Shown here piece by piece: positions 48,340 to 61,114 of a stretch of 64,000 nt of DNA. The stretch's first letter is position 1, and every line of letters starts with the position of its first letter. Position numbers and translations under genes: made by a program. The stretch spans positions 33,043 to 97,042 of the forward strand of contig CAJVPP010000001.1 of NCBI GenBank assembly GCA_910592005.1. The letters are read 5' to 3'. The notes under the pieces are model-generated. The model ran no database searches, was not told the origin of the DNA, and was given only the letters and a program-made list of their open reading frames with translations. Origin of the DNA: Funneliformis mosseae. Its lineage: Eukaryota; Glomeromycota; Glomeromycetes; Glomerales; Glomeraceae.

Positions 48340-51300
48340 AACCATTGTTTATTTGATGATGAATAATTGACTCAATTTTAATATATGTGATACCTTCAGA
48401 TTTTCAATTAGTTTTTTAATGTTACCAATGTAAAGTTTTAATCATATGAGCTTCTGATTGTTTTTAAAAACTATGTATACTATTGAGCTATAAAATTCTA
48501 AATGCTTATTTAATATTGTAATACTTGAATTTAAATGATCAACATATGCTTTATATAAGACCTGAAATAATAAATGGTCTGTATCTAATTTCTTCAATAA
48601 ATCTTTGTGCCTAATTTTTCAGTATTCCATTTATTTTTAAGAGAAATATTAATAAAATTTTTATTATAGTATTTCGTGAATACAATATCTAGTATAAAAA
48701 ATAATTATATATTAGTAAATAATGACTTTGCTACTATTTTGTTACTAACAACTGAATATAAAACTACTATAATTTTATTTTCGTCATTCTGAATATTTAT
48801 AAACAGATTTTCTATAGCATAATAATTTATCAATATTGTATAAAGTTTTGGATCTAAAGACAGATCATTATATGAATTTTTAGTTTCAAAATTAAAGTGA
48901 AAATTTATCTAACTATTAACAAAATGCCGTAATGCTTGTATTGTATTATATTATCAGATAAGATCAAATTTTATTACTTTACAGTTCATATATGATACCA
49001 TTCCATTGAATATTTGATGTATCATTTCTTTGATACCAATAGCTATATTTACAAGTGTAATGAAATTATAAGCATATTTAAAAGATGTGTATTTAAATAC
49101 AAATTAGGCAAGTTTATGAAATTATTTAGAAATAATTAATAATTTATAATTAAATTATAAATTATAAATTTTATAATATTAATGGAAAATATAAATTTAA
49201 TATACATTATATCTGAAAATTTATAAACTGCTTGTAGTGATATTCTGATTTCTAATGTATGATAACATTTTCTATTAGATTTTTTTTTAATAAATACTTA
49301 GATATTTATATATATAATATTAACTTACTTATATAAGTATGTTATGTTCATTTTTTAAAGATTCTTGCAATTCTTAGTAAATATTTTCTATAATAATAAT
49401 TGAAAATGTAAGCTTTAATGTCTTAACTTCAATTGCCTAACTTTTACATAATTTTGATATAGCTGAATTTTGTCTTATTCTGGAATTTGTATTTCAAGTA
49501 TTTAATGCCTCTGATTTTATGTGATATAGTTTTAAAAATCTTATAAGTATAAATAATATCAATATTAAAAGTCTTAGTATGTCAGAAAATATAAAACTTT
49601 GATAATATTTTAAAGGATTTGGCATCTGATTTCAATAAGAAAATTTTTCAATTTTTTTTCAAGACTTCACAAAAGCAATCTCACCAGCTGTATTAAGTAT
49701 ATTAAATATTCATCTAATAATGTCTGTACTTTTTTGAATATAGAGTAATAGGCATCTTATAGGGTTTAAAGGTGACAATTTTACTTAAGTATACTGAAAG
49801 CTTCTAGTTTTACTATTTTATATTCAATAGCTAACTGATTTCTTTCTTTCTTAGAATATTAACTTCTAATCTCTTCAATTTATTTTCTGTCTGCTGATTA
49901 AAATATGCATATTTTATATAATCATAATCTGAACTAATAAGGTAATTACTTGAAACATTATATATTTTATAACCATGAATTATACCATGACATTTTATAC
50001 CATCTAAGTCATTATCTTGTAAAAGATCAGTTATAACGCATTTAAGACTGCCAATTACTTAAGCATTACTATTTATTATTTTCATAATTAAGCCTCTTTC
50101 TTATTGCTTTATATCTTGTAAAGGATATGATTAAGGAATTAAATCTAGGCATTTAGCTTTGTATTTTATGTAGTTAAAGTAAAGAAAGAACATATAAATA
50201 TTATAAATATTGAATGACAAGTTTAATAAAATTTTCAAATCTTACATTGAAAGAAACAAAACTGATTAAAAAATGATTTTTTAGTTGTTTTCAAAAAGTT
50301 AATAGCATGTTTTCAAATTGTAAATAAACTCCTTCTAATAAATAATATATATTTTTATAAGTATAGTTAACTCTTATTATAACGAACTCTATATCCTAGA
50401 TCTCAACTTTGCTATAAGGCTATATTAAAGATTTTAAGAGATTTAATTAGCCAATTAACTATAACAAAAGTATTTTTATTATATTTGTTTAAAAAATTCG
50501 TTATATCAAGAGTTGACTATACTAAAGTTATTAATATAAATGGAAAAATAAATCTTTAAAGTAGAAAGTTGCTATGATAATAGTAATATTATAATATATT
50601 TACTATATAACTAGTATCTCATTACTATGTTATAGTATTTTCACTTGCCATTAAAAAGATATACAATTTCTTTAATATAAAAATCATATTCTTCAGGTTC
50701 TGGCATATCACATAGCCAAATAATAATGCATTATTCTATATTTTCAAATTGACTAAATTCATTCTACTTTTAACTAGTCATAATTTATTACTATCTCTAC
50801 AATTATAATATTTGTCAATAAATTAGCAGTTGGAAAGGTCTTTATATAAAAAAATTTGATCAATTTTGAATTTAAGCGAATTATTATCTATTTTATCAAT
50901 TATTAAACTATATATTTAACATATAGATATTAATGATTATTCACAATATATTAAAATTCTCTTGCTTTATACACTAAATAAAAAACTTTGTCATTATTTT
51001 TTTACAAAAATTATATATATATAAACCTTACAAAAATGTGAAATAATCTTTATTGCTAATTTTTATTTTATACTCTCTAAAAAGTGAAAATCTTGCTAGA
51101 GTTTACCATGACAAAACTTTTATTTTTTATCACAATTACTTCAAGACCAAAATATATATTTAGCATAATTATTGGATTATTTAGAATACATTTTAAATAT
51201 ATTAGTAGAGAAATAATAAAGACTTCTTTAAGAACATTAGAAAGCAAGTTTGAAAAATAAAAAAAGATCTAGAAAATTTATATGTAGATAGTGTTTGATG

Positions 51301-52120
51301 TATATAAACAGATATATTATATTTGTATACTTTAGTTAAAGGTAATCTATCTTTTTATTTATGAATCTGATGAATATTTGTAGTGACATTTTCTTTTAGA
51401 AACTTAGAATGTATGAGAATCTTAATAAGATCTTTAATGCAAAGGTTGCTATAGTTAATCAAATATTAGAAATTTTCATTTTGTCATATTCTAAAATAAT
51501 TTATATTACTTATAGATTATATGCTTCATAATCCAAATAAAGAGTATTGCTGATATAAAATTAGGAAAATACAGATCATATTTACCATTGAATCCTTAAA
51601 GTCTGAAGATTCTTCTTCCAGTAAATTATAATCTTTTAGAATTTCTAATTTGATGTTATCATCATCATTATTATCATCATTATTATTACTGTTATTATTT
51701 TCATTATTATCTTCTTTAAAAATTTCAAGTAACCGTCTATATAAAAGATCAATCTGCTAAATAAAATCTTTGAAAAGATAAAATATATTATATATATTTT
51801 TTAATAATTGAATATGAGATTGTAAATTATAATCTTTAATGTATATGCTATTGATTACATTTGTCAATATTTCAGATAGATCATAACTGTTATTTAGTAA
51901 GCTCACAACCTCTTCAAAAATTAAACTTAGTAAATTTTCTTTTTCAAAATTCTAGGTGATACTATTATCTTCTATACGTTCTGAAGTATTATTATAAAAA
52001 GGTATATTATTATTTTCAGAATAAAAAGTTACATCTTCTGCATATTCCAAAAAATTATTATGAGAGGTGATACTTTTTACATTATTATGTTCTGAAGTAT
52101 TCTTACTTCATTTTGTAATT
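48340..52120 (-). pseudogene. Long degenerate multi-exon gene, unidentified
   Basis: Successive minus-strand segments read like real protein separated by intron-like AT spacers: SKNTSEHNNVKSITSHNN and SLIFEEVVSLLNNSYDLSEI then a run of Asn/Asp (52,100-51,600); FENIE, CIIIWLCDMPEPEEYDFYIK and EIVYLFNGK (50,750-50,640); GSLKCVITDLLQDNDLDGIK and YLISSDYDYIKYAYFNQQ (50,100-49,820); MIHQIFNGMVSYMNC and LYTILINYYAIENLFINIQN (49,060-48,720); and YVDHLNSSITILNKHLEFYS (48,560-48,370). Stops among them are mostly TAG, TAA or TGA where Gln or Trp would fit. I do not recognise a domain. It may be a captured or transposon-borne gene. A MITE (50,362-50,521) lies inside it, probably in an intron. The segment borders are approximate. 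Confidence 0.45.
50362..50521. mobile_element. MITE-like element, pogo-type ends, copy 2
   Basis: About 160 bp with terminal inverted repeats TATAGTTAACTCTTATTATA (left) and, on the minus strand, TATAGTCAACTCTTGATATA (right), both continuing into AACGAA. It matches the element at 577-752 in the opposite orientation. It is non-coding and lies within the long degenerate minus-strand gene. Confidence 0.8.
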
Positions 52121-52124
52121 TTTT

Positions 52125-53089
52125 AGATACTCTATATAATTTTGGGAACTGATACATATATACAAGTAGTTCTCTTTATACGTTTTTTTATTATTTTTTT
52201 AAACAAATCTAAAAGACATAAAATAATACTAATAATACTAAATATAACTATAAAAATAAAAACATTTTAAGATAGTAAGATGTATAATGAAATATTATGT
52301 GATTTTATTAATAATATATGAGTTAAATATAAATAAATTTTTGATTGAATAAACAATGATATATATATAAAATAAATAAACTATATAAAATTAATGTTTA
52401 GAACTAGTTGTAATTTAAATACTAAATTTTAAAATAGATGCAATTGGTTCGATCCTTTTTAAATCGATTTTTACAATATAATTAAAATTGACTTTTGCAA
52501 CTAGTTTTATATTTGTTAATTATCAAATTTACAAAATTTAGATAAAAATAACTTATAAAATTTTTGCTTAATAAAACAATTTATTAATAAATATATTGTG
52601 CAAAAATAATCTACACTTTAGTATTTAAAAACATTTATAAGCGTTTATTAAATTTTATATTATAATCTTTTTAAAAATGATAGTACTTAAATTTAAATTA
52701 AGTATAAATTTTTAATAATATTAAAACTAGTTTAGATACCTAGTTGTATCTATTTTAAATACAAATTAATTTTCATAATATAAATCTGAATAATTAGAAA
52801 TCAATTAAAATTAGATTTAAAATTAAATGATATATATAATTTTAAACTTTATATAATATTATGCAAGTTATATAGTAAACTTTATTTTAATATTAGTATT
52901 CATTTCTTATGCTACATTTCTTATAATAATTATTATAAAGAAAAATGTAATTAATAATAGTTTCATGCTTATTATTATTCTAATTTTACTAGTATTAAAT
53001 AAAATCTATAAAAATTACAAAATATAAAAAAAAAATTTTTTGATCTAGAATGTTTCAATCTAAAATTTAAAATCAACAGTTTATAAAAA
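52125..53089. other. AT-rich stretch without a recognisable gene
   Basis: AT-rich DNA with no recognised frame. It ends at the TA target site of the Tc1-like element. Confidence 0.5.
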
Positions 53090-53091
53090 TA

Positions 53092-53389
53092 CAGTAGCTG
53101 ACCAAAAAAATGCAACAACTTATTTTTAGCTTTAAAAGCTTATAATTTATTAATTACAAATGCTAGAAATATAATTTTTGATTCATTTTAATTCTTATAT
53201 TTTGAAAAATATCCTATAAAATTTATTAGCCAATTAATAATGCCAATTTTATTTAATGTAAAGATTTATATTAAAAATAGAATTTAATGACTCTTAAGCT
53301 TAGAAAACTTTTTTAAGCAGGCTAGCTAACATAAAACTGATACTGGATTCTATTTTTCCTCTGTGTGATGATTTTAACAAGCTAAATTT
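53092..53389 (+). repeat. Left terminal inverted repeat of the Tc1-like element
   Basis: Matches the reverse complement of 61608-61905, including the shared inner words AAGCAGGCTAGCTA and ATAAAACTGATACT. Confidence 0.82.
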
Positions 53390-53541
53390 CGTCTAAATCA
53401 GACTATCTAATCAGGATATATTATGCAGCAAAGATCAGTATTTTATTATATAAATTGATTAGACTCATTTTTTTATAATAAAATGCTAATCTTTGCTGCG
53501 CAATAACTCTTGATCAGATAGTCTGATCTAGATAAAATTTA
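53384..53541. repeat. Internal palindrome
   Basis: Left arm words CAGACTATCTAATCAGGATA and GCAGCAAAGATCAG recur inverted in the right arm (53,471-53,541) as GCAGCAAAGATTAG and CAGACTATCTGATCAAGAG. About 65-70 bp per arm around a 20 bp loop. Either a nested MITE or part of the Tc1-like element's own structure. Confidence 0.75.
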
Positions 53542-53646
53542 GAGGTAAATAAAAAACCAGTACGGTATTATTTGTCAGATTAATATAGTATGATTATGCA
53601 GATCAGTATTTTTTCGTAAAATTTGGATTGTACTGTACTTTACTAT

Positions 53647-53870
53647 ACTAGTTCTATAATAATTATATAATCAATCCAGTATGATAATGGTATAGACTGA
53701 TTTTATAAAATTTGTATTGTACTGTACTAGTCCTATAATAATTATATAACCAATCCAGTATGATAATAGTATAGACTGATTTTATAAAATTTGTATTGTA
53801 TTGTACTGGTCTTATAATAACTAAACTCTATTATAGAACTAGTATAATATGGTACAATGTTAAATTTTAC
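53647..53870 (+). repeat. 79 bp tandem repeat
   Basis: Two full units begin at 53,647 and 53,726 and a partial third at 53,805, each starting ACTAGTYCTATAATAA-like and containing CAATCCAGTATGATAAT. The period is 79 bp. Related palindromic words (GTACTAGTCC, TAGTTATTATAAGAC) recur at 54,258-54,315 and CTGTACTGGT words recur at 61,561-61,592 beyond the retrotransposon. Confidence 0.75.
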
Positions 53871-53873
53871 ATT

Positions 53874-54115
53874 TTTGTATTTTTTTTTTTTTCTTTTTTT
53901 TTATTTTATTTTGTATTTTTTCTTTTTTTATTAATTTTTATTTTTATTTTATTTATATATTTTTGTTTTTATTTATTTATTTTGATTTATTTATTTTTTT
54001 TTGCAATTCGTTTCTTTTTACTTTTTTTTATTTCTTTTTTATTTTTATTTTTTTATTTTAGATTTTTTTTCTTTATTGTTTTTTTTAAAAAAATAAAAAT
54101 AAAAATAAAAAAAAA
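53874..54115 (+). repeat. Strand-biased T-rich tract followed by A-rich tract
   Basis: About 210 bp that is almost only T with scattered A, C and G, followed by about 30 bp of A-rich DNA able to pair with it. Any Phe-rich frame here is a by-product of the T runs. It lies between the tandem repeat and the LTR retrotransposon. Confidence 0.7.
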
Positions 54116-54358
54116 GATTTTTGCAGATATGGTATTTAATTAGTAAAATATGATATAATGATTTTTTTTTAATATTATAAAAATAGCAAAATTCATTGTA
54201 TTTATAAAATAAGTAATAAATAAAAATAAATTTTACAAAAATTTCATTAAATACTGTATCGTACTAGTCCTATAATAAAGTTTAGTTATTATAAGACTAA
54301 TACAATACAGTACAATATTAAATTTTATCAAAATTACTGATCTGTATAATTATACTAT

Positions 54359-54807
54359 TGAAGTCGTGATCTGTGACTGTGCTAAAATAAAAGTCATGTG
54401 ATCTAAATGATCGATATAGTTAACAAAGTTGACAAAGTTGTTAATGTTGATCAAGTGGATATATTAGATAAATGGATTATATTTATTATATTTATTAATT
54501 ATATCTTATTTATTATATATATTATATTTATCATAGTTATATTATTTGTTCTCTTTATTATATTTATTATAGTTGATTTTATATTATTTTATTTTATATA
54601 AATATCTTGTATTTTCCCTTGAGTCAAAAAGTAACTCAAGTTAAGGTTTTAAGATAAACCAAGAATTCAATAAAGAAATTGTTAAATTCATTTACTATTG
54701 CCTTTTATTATATCTTCATATAGGCATAATTGTGATATTGTCTTGTATTTAATTTGACGGATTGAATTAAAAGTTTATCATTTAAGTTTACAGATACCAA
54801 GTCAACA
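54359..54807 (+). repeat. Left LTR, 449 bp
   Basis: Starts TGAAGTCGTGATCTGTGAC and ends CAAGTCAACA. The centre is almost pure AT and identical in both LTRs. Differences from the right LTR number about 33, all transitions, with no indels. Confidence 0.93.
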
Positions 54808-54847
54808 AAAGTGGTGATTCCTGCTAGAACTTCTAGCTTTTTAGTAG

Positions 54848-56331
54848 ATGAATTTGATCTTTACCTCACATTACAATGAAATTATATTCAATAACACTCT
54901 AAAAACAGAAGTTACTTATCAACTGACTATACTTGTATAATTTGCTATCCACCTCCAGAAGAAGTATCTTTACCATTCAAACATTTTTGAAATTGGATTA
55001 ACGCTAAATTTGATGCTCTTGTATATATTGAAAAAACAGTAACTTTGTTTGATTAGTATTGACAATATTTTAGTAAATTACAGCTCATTAAAACTCTAAA
55101 AAGAGAAGTCAAATTATTGTTATATAGTTTAACCTTTGTTAACCCTTTTGACTTTGGATTTAATTTTGACTTCATTGTTATTTGTATATTAGAAAAATCT
55201 TATTATTCAGTTAACTTTGAATGCCCTATAGCAATCAAATTATAACCTTTAGTATTCTTCTCATTAGAACCCTCAAGAATAAACATAATGAACGCAGACC
55301 AATTTAATACCTTCATCACCTAACTCACAAATTCTATTGATTAACTTACTCAGGAAGTCCAAAACAGACCTTCATACTAGCTATCAAAGAGAGAAACTAA
55401 TTTAGTTTCATTAAAATGTTTCTCAGGAAAAAGTGAAGAAGACCTATCTAATTGGATTGCTTATTTTAAGAAAGCTGTAAAAGCTAACAACTGGAATAAT
55501 GAACGAATGGTTAAAATTGCTGGAGGATTCCTTGATCATGTAATCACTAATTAGTATAAGAATACTACATTTGCTTAAGGTTGAAGAGTTACAGATGATG
55601 AAGATGGTGCTGAAACCTTTGTATTTAAATTCGTAAAATATTTCTCTATGATTGAACAACAAAACAAATGGTATTATGAACTCAATAATATTCTTTAAGG
55701 AAGGGATAAAAAAGTAGAATCATATTCTAATAGATTTAAGAAATTAAGGAAAAAAGTAGATCCTGATAGTAATCTACCAGAACTATATGTTATTAAATTA
55801 TTTTTAAAGGGATTAAAAAAGAATTTAGTGCGATATGTTGCTGCTAGTAAACCTGTGAATATTAATAAAGCAATTCAAGAGGCTATCGACTATGAAGCTG
55901 AAGTTTATTTTGAAAGACAAGCTGAAAGACAGGAACGTCAAGTAAATCGAAAGGCTAGAGCTCCTACTGATGATGCTCGTAAAGCCTTAACTAAATAAAT
56001 GGAAAAGTTAACTTTTAATTATGCTAATATAGTTTTAGCTTTAAATATTCAAACTCAGATGAGACCTAAAGTCACAAGACAAAAACCAGATAAATTTCAA
56101 ATCACTTGTTTTAATTGTCAAAAGAAAGGTCACTACTCTAAAGAATGTGATTTACTCCTTAAAAAGAGAAAGGATGCAAATATGATCAAAGTTTATTTTG
56201 ATCTTGATTCAGAAGATGAAGAAGAAAATTATGAAGAAGTTTATGCTACTCCAAGAGTAAGGGTCACTCCATATACTACTAACAGGAGGGATGCCAAAGA
56301 GAAAAGTAAAAGAATATCTAAATCTCAATAA
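54848..56331 (+). pseudogene. gag: Gag-like region of the retrotransposon, decayed
   Basis: An ATG at 54,848 opens a frame that, after one frameshift near 54,935, continues through ICYPPPEEVSLPFKHF and FDFGFNFDFIVICILEKSYY to a second Met at 55,288. From there the capsid-like region has LVSLKCFSGKSEEDLSNWI and the retrotransposon Gag words KKVESYSNRFKKLRKKVDP and FLKGLKKNLVRYV. A CCHC zinc knuckle (CFNCQKKGHYSKEC) starts at 56,107. The frame ends TAA at 56,329, which may be a decayed CAA, because the pol frame continues in the same phase. Gag packages the element's RNA. Around ten internal stops fall at Gln or Trp positions. Confidence 0.85.
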
Positions 56332-56334
56332 AAA

Positions 56335-59300
56335 ATGAGATTAAGAAATAGAAATATAAGTAAACCAATTTCTCTTACCACTCTGATGAACATTGAAGAA
56401 GGAAGTTCAACTCCAAAGGTTAAAAAACTTTGAAGAAAAATACCATGCACTCTCTCTGCTATTGACCAATTAGCTTCTTATAATGTCGCTGAAGATATTT
56501 TAAACTTACCTTCATCTGCAAAACTTAGACAATGATTAAAATATCTAGATCAAAGAAAAAACTTAGCTAATGCTTTAAAAAGAGCTATCATTAAAGAAAC
56601 CAATAATGTTGACCTTGATGACGAATATATGAGTGATAATGATGATACTCCTAGAACTGCAGTTAGATGTACTATTCAAATTCATCATAACAATATGCAA
56701 GCTATCCTTGACTCTGATGCAGCTATTAGTATTATTACAAGTAGTTTAGTCAAATGACTTAAATTAAAGATTGATGAACCATCAAAAATAATTATCAATA
56801 CTGCCAATGGAAAAAGAGCTAGAGCTTTAGAAAAGATCAATACCATTAAAATGATCATTGGATCTATTCATATGCCGATAATTCTACAAGTCATTAAGTC
56901 TCCTGATGAAAACTTACTATTAGGAACTGATTGGTTTAAAAGAACTAAAGCTATTCTTGACTTTGATAAAAGAAAAGTGAAGTTCAGATATCTTACAAAA
57001 TCTGCCTTTGTTCTAATTACTTTTATGATAGTTCTTCTATTGAATTAAATGAAGACTCTGATATATCTATGGATAAACTAATCAATGTAATTGATGATTT
57101 GACTTACAATGACTAATATGAAGATGAAGATCTTGATGAACAGGATATCTTTTATTTTAATAGTGAAGAAGACTTCTTTGACGAAGAAAATTTATTTGAC
57201 TTTGATGAAAATGAGCTATTTTCTAACCCTTGGAATGATAATCTAGCAGTATTCTTAGCTCAAGCAGAACAGCTAAAGTCTCAAAATAATGAATGGAATA
57301 TTTAAGAGGACTTACATATTGGACCTTTGGATGTTAATCAATAAGAAATTTTTGAGCAATTTGTTGAAGAAAATAAAGATATCTGTGCTCTTAGCCAAAT
57401 AAAAATTGGTCATACAACTTTGTTTCAACATCAAATTCCAACTGGAGATCATGAACCAATTGCTGGCCCTGCATACCACTTGAAGAATCTATCTAAATTG
57501 AAATTTCTCCAAGAAGAAATTAAACGAATGGAAGAAAATGATATTATCCAAAAATCAAAAAGCCTTTGGGCTTCTGCAGTTATTGTTGTATTTAAGAAAA
57601 CTGGAGATACATGCATTTGTATTGATTATAGAAAACTTAATGCTATAACTAAAGGAGATGCTTATCCCCTTTTACTCATTGACGACTTACTTGAGAAATT
57701 TAGAAATGCAAGTTGGTTTTCTACACTCGATCTTATTAGTAGATATTGGTAAGTAGAAATGGAAGAGAGTGATCGTAAGAAAACTGCTTTTATCTGTACA
57801 TATAGTTTGTACAAATTCAAAAGAATGCCTTTTGGATTAAAGAATGCTCCTGAAACTTTCTAACGTTTAATGAATTTTATCTTATAAGAATACCTCTATA
57901 AGTTTATAGCAGTATATTTAGATGATATCATTATCTATTCAAAAATATATGAAGAACATCTACAACATTTGCAAATGGTATTCAAAGCAATCAGAAAGGC
58001 AAAGTTAATGATTAAATTGAAAAAGTGTCAATTTTGCCTTCCAAATATTCCATTCCTTGGACATATAGTAGGAAGAAGTGGTTTGCAACCAGATCCTGAA
58101 AAAATTTGAAAAATCAAAGAACTTCCAGCGCTTACAGGGTTAACTGAATTAAGAGCAGCCCTTGGATTATTCTTATATTATCAAAAATTTGTGAAAGAAT
58201 TCTCTCAAATTGCTAAATCAATAACAACCTTACTAAAGAAGGATGCCCCTTATATTTGGACAAATGACCAGCAAAAATCTTTAATACATTAAAGAAAAAA
58301 CTGATTACATCTCTAATCCTTTAATACCCTGACTTCTCTAAGGAATTCATACTCTATATTGATGCCTTAGGAGTAGGACTTGGAGCAATATTATCTCAAC
58401 TTGATAAAAATAAAAATGAACATGTTATTGCATATGTGAGTAAAAGTATGAACAAAGCTGAACAAAACTACTCAATTACAGATCAAGAATGTTTAGCAGT
58501 AGATTGGGCTATAAGAAACTTTCATCATTATCTTAGTTCTAAACCTTTTATCGTTATAACTGATCACTCTGTCCTTAAATAATTGAGAACTTTGAAAATA
58601 CTAAAAGGATGATATGCATGATGGATAATAGAATTACAACAATATAACTTTAATATTCAACATAGACCTGGAAAAATAATGCTAATGCTGATGCATTATC
58701 TCGATTAATCCCTGAAAAGAAAAAGATAATTCCTCAAAAGAAGTTTTTATGCTCACAACAAATAAAGATGACAATGAAGAAATAGAATGGCATATTTCTT
58801 CTGGAAATAGTGAAACTTCATCAGAATGATCACAAGAAGAAATAGACTTGGAGGAAGAATTAATGTCACAATACTCTTATGCACCTTTAATCACTGTAGA
58901 ATATCAATATCCTAAGAATGAATTGGAAGATATTTTTAAAGAAAATATCAAGATTAAGCAAATTATAGCTAATCAACCAATAACTAAAGGAGGATCACAA
59001 TGTAACTATAGTTGTGATATTGAAAATCATCATATCCACACATATTGTAAAGCCTGTAAGAGAAATTTACCATATGAAACAATTGAAAATTATTGTATCA
59101 TTGGATTTGGTCCAGAATAAATTCAACCAGATATGAATCCTAATTACTTAATTAATAACCTTTGGTGGGATAAACCAATCTTAATTCAATAAGAAAACCT
59201 TTACTCCTAACTTTATTATATACTTGAAAACCCTCAGTGTCTTCTTATTTCTCACATTTGAATATTTTAATTTATACCCATATTTATTTAAGAAATATTA

Positions 59301-60629
59301 GTAATAAGTATTTAGAGTAAAAGCGAAGATGTCTACATTGTGATAGGCAGCTCAAAAATTATGGAACTCAATCAATATAATAATTTATTTGTATATATAA
59401 CCTTAAATCAATTATTTACATCTTTTAACTCGAACGAAATTGCAAAATTAAAAAGGCAATCAAAATTTTATATAGTTCAACTTGATTTCTTATATAAAAA
59501 GTAAAGATAAAGAAATGCTTCTGAATAGTTTCTAAGGATCATAAAAGAAACTGAACTAGATGCAATACTTTACATGATGCATAATGATTTAACAGCTGGA
59601 CATTTTTTTATTAATATCATATTTAACAAAGTTTGTACTAGATATTATTGGTCTCAAATGTATGAAAGTATCAGAAAATATGTTCAATCATATGATACTT
59701 GCCAACGATGAGGAAGGCCTAAAACAAAGAATGAATTACATCCTATTTCAGTTGATTCACTATTTTATAGAATTGGAATAGATTTTGTTGAACCTTTACT
59801 ACGAACTAGTAGAGGAAATAAATATATCATTGTTACCATGGATTATTTAACAAAATAGTCAGAAGCTAAAGCAGTTAAGGATAACACTGCTAAAAGTGTT
59901 GTTAAGTTCTTATATAAGAATATTATTTGCCAACATGGATGTCTAACTAAGATCTTATCAGATAGGGGATCCCATTTTAATAATCAATTAGTTACAGAAT
60001 TGATGAAACAATTTCACATTCGTCATAATCTATCTACTTCTTAGCATCCAAAGACAAATGGATTGGTAGAAAGATTCAATAGAACTTTATGTGAATCATT
60101 AGCAAAATTGGCTGAAAGATCTACACAATGGGACTAATATATTGCTTTTGTTCTATTTGCTTATTGCACAAGCAAACAATCAGCCACAAAAATTGAATCC
60201 TTTTATTTAATTTATGGATGAAATGCAACGTTATCTATTAATAATCCTGATGATCCTAATGACCTTTGTACCAACCAGAATTTTACTATCCAGGAAAGAA
60301 TTGATCATTTGATCAAAAAATTACCCCTAATGCGATTAGATGCAAAGGTACAAATACAATTTGCACAATAGCAACAAAAGAAGTACTATGATAAAAATAC
60401 AAGGATCTCTATTTCACATGAAATTGGAGATAAGGTTTTGTACTTCGAAGCTGCAAAAGATAAAACTCATTCTAAAAAATTGGATCAAAAATAGAAAGGC
60501 CCCTATTATATCTATCAAATCTTATTAAATGGATCTTACAAGATAAGAGAATTAGATGGTCATATACTTCATAGTTCAATAAATGGAGATCTTTTAAAAA
60601 TATATAAAGACTCTCCTTTTCAGATTTAA
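56335..60629 (+). pseudogene. pol: Pol region (protease, RT, RNase H, integrase), decayed
   Basis: Protease: ILDSDAAISII at 56,704, where the usual active site is D-S/T-G; the Gly is Asp here by one G-to-A change; LLGTDWF follows. An acidic linker is near 57,050-57,250 after a frameshift. Reverse transcriptase (57,400-58,150): ENDIIQKSKSLWAS, CIDYRKLNAIT, KRMPFGLKNAP and the catalytic YLDD. RNase H (58,290-58,700, after a frameshift): LYIDALGVGLGAILSQ, NYSITDQECLAV, ITDHSVL. Integrase: zinc-binding region near 59,570-59,720, then the DDE core with Asp (GIDFVEPL), Asp (LSDRGSHF) and Glu (VERFNRTL), and a C-terminal part to the TAA at 60,627. More than fifteen stops are at CAA, CAG, CGA or TGG positions. 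Confidence 0.92.
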
Positions 60630-60679
60630 ATTTTTCTTTTATTTTATTTTTATTTTTATTTTTATTTATTATTATTATT

Positions 60680-61114
60680 ATGAAATAACTTTATATTGAG
60701 GATTTAAATGAAACTTTATTTGAAGAAGTAACTCCTGCTATTCCTTCATATTCAAATGGAATGGATCTTCAAAAAAAATTTCAACTAATATATCGAATGT
60801 TATTAAGAGCTTCACGAATGAAAGACTGAACTCTTACCTTAATAAACACTTATTACTTGAAAAAACTTCTAGAAACAGAAACTTCTTTACCAGTACAATG
60901 AAGTCAATTAAGAGGACTTGTCACTAAATATTATAGTTCTGTCTCAATACATGTTTATTACCTTTATGAAATGCTAGGTATAGAACAAATTCAACGAGTG
61001 AAACATATATTGTTGAAAAACCTTTATCAACTTCTAAGCCATATATACTGGTCTCTAGTAAATGAAGCTATGGATATTTGGGCAGAAGCTTAAAATTTAG
61101 AAGGGGAGGACTGA
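60680..61114 (+). pseudogene. Third reading frame between pol and the right LTR
   Basis: About 144 codons in one frame from ATG 60,680 to TGA 61,112, interrupted by four stops (TAA, TGA, TGA, TAA) that fit Gln, Arg or Trp. Readable peptides include LYIEDLNETLFEEVTPAIPS, DLQKKFQLIYRMLLRASRM, HVYYLYEMLGIEQIQRVKHI and LSHIYWSLVNEAMDIWAEA, suggesting a mainly helical protein without signal peptide or membrane segment. Its final codons overlap the polypurine tract and the stop is formed by the first bases of the LTR. I do not recognise the family; it is neither an obvious env nor a chromodomain. Confidence 0.6.

Noticed and set aside
53796..54143. A 115-codon Phe-rich frame
   Set aside because: It is produced by a strand-biased T tract followed by an A tract and has no protein-like feature.
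54848..60629. An alternative genetic code with stops read as amino acids
   Set aside because: TAA/TAG at Gln sites resembles some reassigned codes, but TGA replaces both Trp and Arg, TAG also replaces Trp, other active-site residues are lost, and the central genes use normal stops and Gln codons. Mutational decay explains all of this.
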